Made by a program: the position numbers and the translations under genes | Shown here: piece by piece, positions 1 through 8,338 of the stretch | Layout: every line of letters starts with the position of its first letter | Position numbering within the stretch: the stretch's first letter is position 1 | Assembly: GCA_947628795.1 (NCBI GenBank) | Contig: CANRBF010000002.1 | Span: 102,777 to 166,776, forward strand | Length of the DNA: 64,000 bases | Source of the DNA: an uncultured Monoglobus sp. | GTDB lineage: Bacteria; Bacillota; Clostridia; Monoglobales; Monoglobaceae | Direction: 5' to 3' | The notes under the pieces: generated by a model | Told to the model about the DNA's origin: nothing | The model's input: only the letters and a program-made list of their open reading frames with translations | The model's database searches: none

Positions 1-2717
1 TTAACCTCGGCCTCGGTTTCACGCCGTTTTTCGGTAAGCTCATCAAGATATTCTTCAAGCTTTTTGACCTCGTTCTCATTTTGCGCGGCTTTGAGCTCAA
101 GTTCTTTTATCTCGTTTTCCGTGTCCGTGATATGCTTTTCAAAAGCTTTTATCTCATCAAGTCGAGCCAAAGTCGATGAAATAAGCTGAGACTTTTCATT
201 GTTGACGCTGCGTATCTTTTCGTTGGTCTGCTCTATGTCCTTTAAAACCGAATTGCGCCTTATGGTGAGCTCAAGAAGCTCTCGTCCCAGCTTTTCGTTT
301 TCACCGCTCAAACGGTCAAATTCCTTGCCTCTCGTCTCTACCGCTCGATTCAGTTCGGTTATTTCAATTTCAAGCTTGTCCGCTTTGCCGGCGTTTTGCT
401 CGATCTCATCGGTTATTTCGGTGATCTGAGAAATAAGCTGATCGAGTTCCGCGCTCATCTTTTCCCTGTCTGCTCCGGTCGAGTTTATGATCTCGCTGAG
501 GTGGCCGCGCTCGGATTCAAGCTTTATAAGTTCCTCGTTTTTTTCGGAAATGCGCGCGTTGTTGTTTTTTATTTCCTCAAGCATATCGGCCGCTTCGATA
601 GAGAGGCGGTTGATATGCTTTGTCAGGGAAACGATCGTTTTTTCGGTTCCCTTAACTTTTTCTTTAAGCTCCTCGATCTCATTTGCGCGCGACAGCGAGC
701 CGATGGTTTTTAATGCGCTTCCGCCGGTCATGGCTCCGCCGGGATGCACAACGTCTCCACCCAAGGTAACGATCTTAAATCTGTGGGAACATTTTTTCCC
801 CATAGCCGCGGCGTTATCAATGTTATCCGCAACAACTACGGTTCCCAATATATTTTCAACGATCTCCGAATACTTATCGTCACATTCAACAAGAGAGGAT
901 GCGGTTCCGATATATCCGTCAAGTTTTTCGGCTTTCTCGGTGTCCAATCCGCGCGAGCGGATCTCGGTGATCGGAAGAAATGTCGCTCTGCCGGCCCTGT
1001 TGTCCTTTAGGTATTTTATCGCGCGTTTAGCGTCATCGGGATCGTCGGTCACAATATTTTGCGCGGCGCTGCCTAATGCCGTTTCAATGGCGGTTATGTA
1101 TTTTTTGTCGGTTTTGATGAGCTGCGACAGCGGACCGTGGATATTTGCGCGCAGACGCCCTTTTTTAAACGCGTTCATAACACTTCTGACGCCGCGGCTG
1201 TATCCCTCAAGATCCCTTTCCATGTTTTCGAGCATTTTAATGTTGGAGTTAAGCTCGCTGAGTCTGATGCTGTTTTGATTCTTTTTATTTATCTGACTCT
1301 GCATTTCGGAGTTTTTCGCGCCGTATGCCTCATCGGTCTTGTTTGTCTCTATTTTCAAATCGTCAATGTATTTTTCCGATACGCCAATTTCGGCGTCAAG
1401 CTCGGAAAGCTTCGTGCTCATCTCGTCGATAGATGTTGTTTTGCCTTCAAGCTCGGCGCGTATGATCTCGGCGCGCGACTTAAAGCTGTCCATCAATATT
1501 TCGCGGCTCGAAATATGGCTTTTCAGACCTCCCAGATCGGCTGTTTTTTCAACCAGCTCGGAGCGCAGCTGTTCCAAAGCCCTGCTTTCCTCGGAAACGT
1601 CCAGACCGGATTTGCGCGATTTTTCCGTCAAATCATCCTCGGTCGCTTTGACTGCCTCGCTTTGCGAGTTAAGCGACTCAAGCGTCGAGTTAAGTTCGCG
1701 AATTTGCTCGTCAAGCTTCACGGCGCGCTTGTCCGCCTCGGTGTTTTCATCGCCGAGTCTTGTTATCGAACTTTCGGAATGGGAAATTTCATTTTCGGCG
1801 AGATTGATCTTGTTTTTGATCTCGTGGGCAAAATCACGAAGCTCCGTCTCTTTTTGGCGGCTGTTTTCCGCCTCCGAATCAAGTTCGGCCATTTTTTCAT
1901 ACAGAGCCTCGACTTTGCTGTCGCTGTCGGATATCTCGCCTTTTATCGAGTTGATCTGACTTTCATACACGTCAATATTTTCTTTGAGTTTTTTTAGATC
2001 CTCGCGCTTTTTTTCGATATTAATAATCGAAAGATTAATCTCCAGATCTTTCATCTCGTCGCGCAGGATCAGATATTTTTTTGCTTTTTCGGATTGAACG
2101 CGCAAAGGCTCAAGCTGAGTTTTAAGCTCGCCCAGTATATCCTCGACCCTGGTTATATTGTCAGAGGTGCGTTCAAGTTTTCTTTCGGCTTCGATTTTTC
2201 TGTATTTATATTTTGATATTCCCGATGCTTCCTCGAATATATGCCGTCTGTCCTCGGACTTTGTGCTGAGAATATTGTCGATCTGTCCCTGGCCTATGAT
2301 CGAGTATCCGTCGCGGCCGAGTCCGGTGTCCATAAACAATTCGTGCACGTCTTTTAATCGGCATAAAGTTTTGTTTATGTAATATTCGCTTTCGCCGCTT
2401 CTGTAGAGTCTGCGCGAAACGCGTATTTCGGGAAAGTCTATGCTGAAAATGCCGCTTCCGTTGTCAAGATTCAGAGTGACCTCGGCAAAGCCCAGAGGCT
2501 TTCTGCTCTCCGTGCCCGCGAATATAACGTCCTCCATGCGGCTTCCGCGCAGGGACTTTATGCTTTGTTCGCCCATGACCCAGCGTATCGCGTCTGAAAT
2601 ATTGCTCTTTCCCGAGCCGTTGGGACCGACAATTGCGGTTATCCCCGAATTGAAATCAAGATAAATTTTGTCGGCAAAGGACTTGAAGCCCTGCATCTCA
2701 ATACTTTTTAATATCAT
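1..2717 (-). CDS. smc: Chromosome segregation protein SMC, N-terminal 905 codons (3' end beyond the window edge)
   Basis: Structural maintenance of chromosomes ATPase, which with ScpAB compacts and resolves replicated chromosomes. The minus-strand reading frame opens with ATG at 2717 and has no stop down to base 1. It starts MILKSIEMQGFKSFADK, carries the Walker A motif GPNGSGKS near residue 30 and the Q-loop stretch GQGQIDNIL near residue 145. A long Lys/Glu-rich coiled coil follows, and then the hinge at about residues 490-670, including GGDVVHPGGAMTGGS. The rest of the second coil, the ABC signature and Walker B (roughly the last 280 residues of a normal 1,190) lie outside. A CGGAGC ribosome site precedes the ATG, which sits 18 bases behind the clpE-like stop, so the two genes are probably one transcript. 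The family assignment is certain; the completeness of the gene cannot be judged. Confidence 0.97.
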   Translation of the reverse strand, partial: MILKSIEMQGFKSFADKIYLDFNSGITAIVGPNGSGKSNISDAIRWVMGEQSIKSLRGSRMEDVIFAGTESRKPLGFAEVTLNLDNGSGIFSIDFPEIRVSRRLYRSGESEYYINKTLCRLKDVHELFMDTGLGRDGYSIIGQGQIDNILSTKSEDRRHIFEEASGISKYKYRKIEAERKLERTSDNITRVEDILGELKTQLEPLRVQSEKAKKYLILRDEMKDLEINLSIINIEKKREDLKKLKENIDVYESQINSIKGEISDSDSKVEALYEKMAELDSEAENSRQKETELRDFAHEIKNKINLAENEISHSESSITRLGDENTEADKRAVKLDEQIRELNSTLESLNSQSEAVKATEDDLTEKSRKSGLDVSEESRALEQLRSELVEKTADLGGLKSHISSREILMDSFKSRAEIIRAELEGKTTSIDEMSTKLSELDAEIGVSEKYIDDLKIETNKTDEAYGAKNSEMQSQINKKNQNSIRLSELNSNIKMLENMERDLEGYSRGVRSVMNAFKKGRLRANIHGPLSQLIKTDKKYITAIETALGSAAQNIVTDDPDDAKRAIKYLKDNRAGRATFLPITEIRSRGLDTEKAEKLDGYIGTASSLVECDDKYSEIVENILGTVVVADNIDNAAAMGKKCSHRFKIVTLGGDVVHPGGAMTGGSALKTIGSLSRANEIEELKEKVKGTEKTIVSLTKHINRLSIEAADMLEEIKNNNARISEKNEELIKLESERGHLSEIINSTGADREKMSAELDQLISQITEITDEIEQNAGKADKLEIEITELNRAVETRGKEFDRLSGENEKLGRELLELTIRRNSVLKDIEQTNEKIRSVNNEKSQLISSTLARLDEIKAFEKHITDTENEIKELELKAAQNENEVKKLEEYLDELTEKRRETEAEV

Positions 2718-2735
2718 AATTGTATAGCTCCGATT

Positions 2736-5123
2736 TTATTTTGTTTCGGCCGCGGCCACGCTCGGAAGTATCGTAACCGCGATCTCACCGTCAGCGGCGT
2801 CAACGAACGCCGTCTTTCCGTGAGTCATGGTTCCGTCGATCAAGAGCCGCGCCAGCTTATCCTCGATATTTTTTTCGATATATCTGCGCATCGGACGCGC
2901 GCCGTAACGTTTGTCGTACGATTTTTCAACGACCAGCTCTTTAGCCTCTTCTGAAACCTCAAGACATATGTCCTTTTCTTTAAGACCGTCTCTTAAATCA
3001 TTAAGCATAAGGTCTACGATCCCCACAAGGTCATCTTTTTTAAGCTCGCTGAAAATAATAACGTCGTCAACGCGGTTCAAAAATTCCGGTCTGAAAAGCT
3101 GCTTGAGCGCGCGGTCTATCTTTATGCGCGTCGCTTCCTCGGCTTCGTTAAATCCGACAACGTTGGACTTGCTGTCGCTTCCGGCGTTTGATGTCATGAT
3201 TATTATCGTGTTCTCAAAATTCACGACTTTGCCGTGGCTGTCTGTTATCCTGCCGTCGTCTAAAATTTGCAGAAGAATGTTGAAGACATCCTCGTGCGCT
3301 TTTTCTATCTCATCAAGCAGAATAACGCTGTACGGTCTGCGGCGTATTTTTTCGGTCAGCTGACCCGCCTCGTCGTAGCCCACATATCCGGGCGGCGAGC
3401 CGATTATTTTCGAGACCGAGTGCTTTTCCATGTATTCCGACATGTCAAGCCGAATGAGCGACTCCTCGCCGTCAAAAACTTCCCGCGCTATCTGCTTGGC
3501 AAGCTCGGTTTTGCCGACTCCCGTGGGGCCGACGAAGATAAACGAAACGGGGCGGCGCTTGAGATTTATTCCCGCTCTCTTTCTGCGGATAGCGTTTGCC
3601 GCGCCCGTAACGGCCTCGTCCTGACCTATAACGCCCGCGTGAAGTCTGTTCTCAAGGTCGGTAAGCCGCTCGGACTCGTATTCCGATATGTGCTTTACCG
3701 GAATTTTTGTCCAATTTTCGATTACCGCGGCCACGTCCTCGGGCTCAATGTATTTGACAGCGGATCTGCTCACATTATCTATCTTTGACTTGAGCTGCAG
3801 CTCATGTACTTTAAGGTCCGCGGCTTCCTGATAGTTGTCAGCCTCGGCTGCCGCGTCCTTTTTTTGCACCGTTTCGGCAAGCTCGGCGTTTAGGCGTTCA
3901 AGCTCTATCAGCTCGCGGTTGTTTAAGTTTACTTTCGAGGCGGCCTCGTCGATAACGTCGATTGCTTTATCGGGCAAAAATCTGTCCTGTATATATCTTT
4001 CGGATAAAATGGCGGCTGTTTTGAGTATTTCATCGGTTATTTTCACATGGTGATAGTTCTCGTAATAACCTTTTATGCCCTTTAGTATCTCGATAGTCTC
4101 GTCGATCGTGGGCTCGTCTACCATAACGGTTTGGAATCTGCGCTCGAGCGCCGAGTCTTTTTCAATATGTTTTCTGTACTCGTCAATGGTCGTGGCTCCG
4201 ATGACTTGGATCTCACCCTTGGCTAAAGCGGGCTTTAAAATATTTCCCGCGTTCATACCGCCTTCCGCGTCGCCCGCCGAAGCGATCGTGTGTATCTCGT
4301 CGATAACCAGAATAATGTTTCCGGCTTTTTTCACCTCATTGATTATGTTTCTGAGCCTTGATTCAAATTGGCCGCGGAACTGTGTGCCCGCGATAACCGA
4401 TGTCATATCAAGCAGATATATCTCGGTGTTCATCAGCTTGTGCGGAACCTCACCGTTTACTATTTTAAGAGCCAGTCCCTCAGCGATGGCCGTTTTGCCG
4501 ACCCCGGGCTCGCCGATCAAACACGGATTGTTTTTTGTCCGCCTGTTAAGTATCTGTACAGTGCGCTCGATCTCGGAATTTCTGCCGATGACCGCGTCGA
4601 TCTCACCGTTTGCCGCGCGGGCGGTCAAATTAACTCCGTAAGTGTCAAGCATACGGTTCTTTTTGCGCTCGCGAGCGGCACGCGGAGCGGTTTTTTTATT
4701 ATCATCTTTTTGCTCGTTATTCTGCTGTCTGCCGGGATTCATAAAACTATTAAAAATGCCCGACATATTAAACGGGTCGCGCTGGCGGCTTTTACCCATC
4801 GGTTCGTCGCCGTTTGCCTCGTCGTCCTCGCTTTCGACCGATATCAAATCGGCGTCTCCGCCAAGCTCCTGGCGCAGCATATTTATACTTTCTCCTATAT
4901 CAAAATCATCGCCCATCTCGTCGATGACCGACTTCATTTCACCGTTAAGTCTGTCCATCTCCTCGGCGTCAATACCCATTTTTTTCAAAATATTATCTAT
5001 CGGGCCCAGATTGAGTTCCTTGGCGCACGAAAGGCAATAGCCCTCATTTTTTTGCGAGCCGTCGGGGCTGAGTCTCGATATAAACACAACAGCAAGATTT
5101 TTATGGCATCTGCAGCAAAGCAT
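2736..5123 (-). CDS. clpE: ClpE-type AAA+ ATPase (Clp protease ATP-binding subunit with N-terminal zinc finger)
   Basis: Hexameric unfoldase that feeds proteins to ClpP. From ATG 5123 it is 795 residues. It has a short zinc finger (C3, C6, C30, C33), then an acidic linker rich in Asp/Glu to about residue 155 in place of the double Clp_N domain of ClpC. AAA-1 has GEPGVGKT at 204-211, a UVR-like coiled segment lies between the ATPase domains, and AAA-2 has GPTGVGKT near 532. Zinc finger plus UVR segment is the ClpE layout. A TTG codon 21 bases upstream extends the frame, but AGGAGGGG lies 6 bases before ATG 5123 and decides the start. Its promoter has no visible CtsR heptad repeats, so the usual clp heat-shock control is not evident. 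Distinction from a divergent ClpC is inference from the N-terminus. Confidence 0.9.
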   Translation of the reverse strand: MLCCRCHKNLAVVFISRLSPDGSQKNEGYCLSCAKELNLGPIDNILKKMGIDAEEMDRLNGEMKSVIDEMGDDFDIGESINMLRQELGGDADLISVESEDDEANGDEPMGKSRQRDPFNMSGIFNSFMNPGRQQNNEQKDDNKKTAPRAARERKKNRMLDTYGVNLTARAANGEIDAVIGRNSEIERTVQILNRRTKNNPCLIGEPGVGKTAIAEGLALKIVNGEVPHKLMNTEIYLLDMTSVIAGTQFRGQFESRLRNIINEVKKAGNIILVIDEIHTIASAGDAEGGMNAGNILKPALAKGEIQVIGATTIDEYRKHIEKDSALERRFQTVMVDEPTIDETIEILKGIKGYYENYHHVKITDEILKTAAILSERYIQDRFLPDKAIDVIDEAASKVNLNNRELIELERLNAELAETVQKKDAAAEADNYQEAADLKVHELQLKSKIDNVSRSAVKYIEPEDVAAVIENWTKIPVKHISEYESERLTDLENRLHAGVIGQDEAVTGAANAIRRKRAGINLKRRPVSFIFVGPTGVGKTELAKQIAREVFDGEESLIRLDMSEYMEKHSVSKIIGSPPGYVGYDEAGQLTEKIRRRPYSVILLDEIEKAHEDVFNILLQILDDGRITDSHGKVVNFENTIIIMTSNAGSDSKSNVVGFNEAEEATRIKIDRALKQLFRPEFLNRVDDVIIFSELKKDDLVGIVDLMLNDLRDGLKEKDICLEVSEEAKELVVEKSYDKRYGARPMRRYIEKNIEDKLARLLIDGTMTHGKTAFVDAADGEIAVTILPSVAAAETK

Positions 5124-5155
5124 TATACCCCTCCTATTTGCCAATATATTAAAAT

Positions 5156-5184
5156 ATTATAACACAATAAAAATGTTTTAGCAA
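5156..5184 (-). promoter_or_regulatory. Putative sigma-A promoter of clpE-smc
   Basis: On the minus strand TTGCTA (5179-5184) and TATAAT (5156-5161) are separated by 17 bases, about 33 bases before the clpE start codon. The -35 matches consensus at four of six positions. No CtsR-type direct repeat is seen around it. Confidence 0.55.
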
Positions 5185-5243
5185 TAAGTTTATTTATAAA
5201 GTTTTTATCGTAATCAAATTTTGTAGAAAAATTACTTGTATTC

Positions 5244-5272
5244 TTGTATTTTTTATTGATTTGTGGTATAAT
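5244..5272 (+). promoter_or_regulatory. Putative sigma-A promoter of the MocR-type regulator gene
   Basis: TTGTAT (5244-5249), 17-base spacer, TATAAT (5267-5272), with an extended -10 TG at 5264-5265. It lies 33 bases before the ATG at 5306 and diverges from the clpE promoter about 60 bases away. Confidence 0.65.
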
Positions 5273-5305
5273 TCTTATGAAATATAAGATACGGGAGAGT
5301 AATAC

Positions 5306-6706
5306 ATGGCAATACAAAATTTTGTCGGCAAAAATAACGGTATACCGCTTTACTTACAGCTAAAGCGGGCTTTGATCGAAGAGATCAAAGCCGGGAAATA
5401 CGAAAATATGCAAAAGCTTCCGTCGAGAAGAAAATTGGCGAGAACGCTGGATCTCAGCACAACGACCATAAATAACGCCTATCAGGCGCTTGTTGACGAG
5501 GGTTACGCCGTCACGATAGACCGCAGCGGTTTTTACGCCAGAACCTTTGAATCGACAAACGATGAATATAACGATATTGTTTGGGAAACGAGCACAGAGT
5601 ATTCCTATAATTTCAGCTACAACAACTGCGACACTTCGTTTTTGGAGGAATACTTTATTATTCCGTCCGAAAAATATAACAAAGCGATCGAAAACAACTC
5701 CCAAATTTTGTCGGCCCACGGCAACAAGAGGGGCGAGCCCGGTCTCCGTGTCGAGCTTTCGAAGTTTTTAAGCCAATTCAGAGGAATAAACTGCTCCATT
5801 AATGATATCATAATCGGCGCGGGGATCCAATACCTTTTGACTTCTATCGTAATGATCCTCGGGACAGACAAGGTTTACGGCTTTGAAAACCCCACCGATT
5901 ATAAAATGTATATATGGCTTAAAAATCTCGGCGTTAATATAAAATTTCTGAACATCACAGCGCATAACAGAATAATTCCGGATGAGCTTGACAAACTCGG
6001 CATTGACGTTATGATTCTAATGCCCGAGAACCAACTCCCGACCGGCCGCAGAATGGGGCTTGAGGAAAGACAGGAGCTTGCCCGCTGGTGCTCGGGCTCC
6101 AATGATAAATATATCATTGAAACAGGAACCGACGGATATCTGAATTATACTGACAATATAATAAGCACGATATACGCCCTCGCCGAATCAAATGTGATTT
6201 ATCTTGAGAGTTTTGAATATATTATATCACCGAATATTCACGCGTCATATATGGTGCTTCCGCCAGGCACAATTGATTCCGTGATAAAAAAGCTTGAAAT
6301 ATTTTCGCCTCTTGTCACGGCTTACGAGCAGGAAATATATCATAATATGCTGAGCGGAGGCTTTTTAAAAAAACTGATACTTAAAAATAATAAAAATATG
6401 AAGAAAAAGCGCGATTATTTGATCTCGGAGCTTAAGGCCTCGGAAATAGGCGACCGCTTCGCCGCCGTCAACACCGAAACAGGAATGAACTTTCTCGGAA
6501 TAATTGAGAGCGGAGTAAGCGGCATTGAGCTTACGCGCGCCGCGTTTGACGCGGGTGTAAAAGTATTCGAGATGAGCAAATTTTTGAATAATCCGAATCC
6601 TCAAATCGAGCATCGAGCCTTTGTGTTCGGATACGGCGGCCTGAATATTCGCGAGATCAAGGACGCGGTAAAGCGCATTGAAAGAGTTTGGAACAGGATT
6701 GATTAG
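5306..6706 (+). CDS. MocR/PdxR-type GntR transcription regulator with a degraded aminotransferase domain
   Basis: Predicted DNA-binding regulator of 466 residues: an N-terminal GntR winged helix (about 10-80, with LPSRRKLARTLDLSTTT) joined to a fold-type I aminotransferase-like domain (about 100-466). The framework of MocR proteins is clear, for example ENQLPTG at 241-247 and YMVLPPGT at 315-322. The cofactor residues are not. The position of the Schiff-base lysine in the GTFSK motif is occupied by Tyr305 (ESFEY). The EDDYD signature reads ETGTD at 272-276, and the Arg of the PGLR motif is His312. Binding of PLP in the normal way is therefore unlikely, and the effector is unknown. ATG 5306 has GGGAGAG upstream. 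It is divergent from clpE and is followed by HPt and HD-GYP genes with their own promoter, so its target could be either side. Confidence 0.85.
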   Translation: MAIQNFVGKNNGIPLYLQLKRALIEEIKAGKYENMQKLPSRRKLARTLDLSTTTINNAYQALVDEGYAVTIDRSGFYARTFESTNDEYNDIVWETSTEYSYNFSYNNCDTSFLEEYFIIPSEKYNKAIENNSQILSAHGNKRGEPGLRVELSKFLSQFRGINCSINDIIIGAGIQYLLTSIVMILGTDKVYGFENPTDYKMYIWLKNLGVNIKFLNITAHNRIIPDELDKLGIDVMILMPENQLPTGRRMGLEERQELARWCSGSNDKYIIETGTDGYLNYTDNIISTIYALAESNVIYLESFEYIISPNIHASYMVLPPGTIDSVIKKLEIFSPLVTAYEQEIYHNMLSGGFLKKLILKNNKNMKKKRDYLISELKASEIGDRFAAVNTETGMNFLGIIESGVSGIELTRAAFDAGVKVFEMSKFLNNPNPQIEHRAFVFGYGGLNIREIKDAVKRIERVWNRID

Positions 6707-6743
6707 ATTTTAACAATATTCTTGAATTAGCCGTATTTTCGGC

Positions 6744-6772
6744 TTGACAAAGAAAATACCTAATGTTATACT
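6744..6772 (+). promoter_or_regulatory. Strong sigma-A promoter of the HPt / HD-GYP genes
   Basis: TTGACA (6744-6749), 17-base spacer, TATACT (6767-6772), 34 bases before the HPt start codon. A small inverted repeat (AGCCG 6729-6733 with CGGCT 6740-6744) touches the -35 and may be the end of the preceding transcript or a protein site. Confidence 0.7.
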
Positions 6773-6806
6773 GAATCTGACATAATATTAATTGGAGTGA
6801 AATTTT

Positions 6807-7163
6807 ATGAAGATTACTGTTGCCGAAGCGTACGCGAGCCTTAACGAAAACTATGACGAGGTGCTCACACGCCTGCTTGGAAAAGAAAACCTGGTAATTA
6901 AATATCTTACCATGTTCAAAAACGACGGAACATACGCTCAGCTTTCCGCCGCGTATCAAAAAGGCGACGCGGAGGAATCGCTTAAAGCAGCGCACTCCCT
7001 CAAGGGAATGTGCTTTAATTTGGGTCTGATCGGGCTCGGCACAGCCTGTTCCGATATGGTAGACGCGATCCGCGGCGGCGAGTATGACCTTGACGCACTG
7101 TACCGACCGATCGAATCGGAGTACGAAAAGGTTATCGACGCTCTTAATAAATGTCTTGATTGA
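6807..7163 (+). CDS. Stand-alone histidine phosphotransfer (HPt) protein
   Basis: Single-domain HPt protein of 118 residues, expected to pass a phosphoryl group between a hybrid kinase and a response regulator in a phosphorelay. The four-helix core holds the signature AAHSLKG at 61-67, with His63 as the phospho-accepting residue, and the helix after it (FNLGLIGLGTACSDM) has the usual glycine/alanine pattern. There is no kinase, receiver or membrane segment in the protein. ATG 6807 follows TTGGAG. The downstream receiver/HD-GYP gene begins 29 bases after its stop, so the receiver is the obvious partner by position. No hybrid histidine kinase is present in the window, so the donor is unknown. 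The only other kinase here is the AgrC-like one at 10392, which has no receiver domain. Confidence 0.88.
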   Translation: MKITVAEAYASLNENYDEVLTRLLGKENLVIKYLTMFKNDGTYAQLSAAYQKGDAEESLKAAHSLKGMCFNLGLIGLGTACSDMVDAIRGGEYDLDALYRPIESEYEKVIDALNKCLD

Positions 7164-7192
7164 TTTTAGAATTTTTATTGACGGAGGAAATT

Positions 7193-8311
7193 ATGACAAA
7201 AACTAAGCCGACTGTTCTGATTGTCGATGACATGGAAATGAACAGAGTTATGCTGAATGATATTCTGGAATCTGATTTCAACACGATCGAAGCCGATAAC
7301 GGAACGCGGGCAATTGAGATCATAGAAAGTAATTACGAAAATATTTCCGCTGTTCTGCTCGACGCAATGATGCCCGAGCCGGACGGTTTTGAGGTGCTTA
7401 AAATATTATCCCGCAAAGGGCTTTTGGAGAATATGCCGGTGATTATGATATCAGCCGAAAATTCTCCCGAGTATATCGCCCGCGGTTACGACCTCGGCGT
7501 TGTCGACTACATAAGCAGACCATTTGACCCGAATATAGTTTTAAGACGCCTTTCCAATGTTATTATTCTTTACGCGAAGCAGAATCTTCTGACAGCTTTG
7601 ATAAAAGAGCAGATATCAAAGCGCGAGGAAAACAACACAATGCTGATCGATGTGCTCAGTTCGCTTGTCGAGTTCAGAAACGGCGAGTCGGGTCCTCATG
7701 TTTTGCATATACGCCGTCTGACGGAATTGCTTTTAAACGAGCTGCCGCGGCTTGACTCCAAATATTATATGCCGCCGCAGGACATCGCCATGTGGGCGAC
7801 TGCCTCGGCTATGCACGACATCGGCAAGATAGCGATAGATGACAAGATCCTCAACAAGCCCGGACGGCTGACGGACGAGGAATTTAAAATAATGAAAAAA
7901 CACACGATATACGGCTATGAGATATTGAACCATCTTAACTGGCACAACGCGCCGCTTATCGAGGCAGCTAAACAGATATGCCGTTGGCACCACGAGCGCT
8001 GGGACGGCGGAGGATATCCGGACGGTTTAAAGGGCGGCGAGATCCCGATACCCGCGCAAGTTGTCGCCATCGCGGACGTGTATGACGCGCTGACAAGCGA
8101 GAGAGTTTATAAGCCCGCTTACAGCCACGAAAAGGCGCTCGACATGATAACAGGCGGCGAGTGCGGAGCGTTTAACCCCGACCTTTTGGAAGCTCTTGTG
8201 CAGATCGGACCAAACATAAAAAATAAAATGGATGACGACACAGACCAAGATTACGATCAGATTGCCGAGCAGATATTCGAGGGTCTGAGAGAAAAATTGA
8301 GTGAAATTTAA
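7193..8311 (+). CDS. Response regulator with C-terminal HD-GYP domain (probable cyclic-di-GMP phosphodiesterase)
   Basis: 372 residues. The N-terminal CheY-like receiver (about 6-125) has the acidic pair in VDDME, phospho-accepting Asp57 in LLDAMMPEPDG and the ISAE strand. The conserved lysine before the final cis-proline is Arg109 (YISRPF). The C-terminal HD-GYP domain (about 165-350) has AMHDIGKIAI and HHERWDGGGYP, the metal-binding and GYP motifs of enzymes that hydrolyse cyclic-di-GMP to linear dinucleotide or GMP. The frame extends back to a TTG at 7160 inside the HPt gene, but GGAGG at 7183-7187 selects ATG 7193. With the HPt protein just upstream it probably ends a phosphorelay controlling cyclic-di-GMP. 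No diguanylate cyclase is present in the window. Confidence 0.92.
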   Translation: MTKTKPTVLIVDDMEMNRVMLNDILESDFNTIEADNGTRAIEIIESNYENISAVLLDAMMPEPDGFEVLKILSRKGLLENMPVIMISAENSPEYIARGYDLGVVDYISRPFDPNIVLRRLSNVIILYAKQNLLTALIKEQISKREENNTMLIDVLSSLVEFRNGESGPHVLHIRRLTELLLNELPRLDSKYYMPPQDIAMWATASAMHDIGKIAIDDKILNKPGRLTDEEFKIMKKHTIYGYEILNHLNWHNAPLIEAAKQICRWHHERWDGGGYPDGLKGGEIPIPAQVVAIADVYDALTSERVYKPAYSHEKALDMITGGECGAFNPDLLEALVQIGPNIKNKMDDDTDQDYDQIAEQIFEGLREKLSEI

Positions 8312-8338
8312 TATTTTTAAATAAACGGAGGAATGAAA

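Noticed and set aside
199..2664. Several plus-strand open frames of 70-290 codons across 199-2664
   Set aside because: They are antisense shadows of smc, with low-complexity Ser- or Phe-rich products and no ribosome sites.
5124..5144. TTG at 5144 as clpE start
   Set aside because: The strong AGGAGGGG lies between it and ATG 5123, and the zinc finger of relatives begins at MLC.
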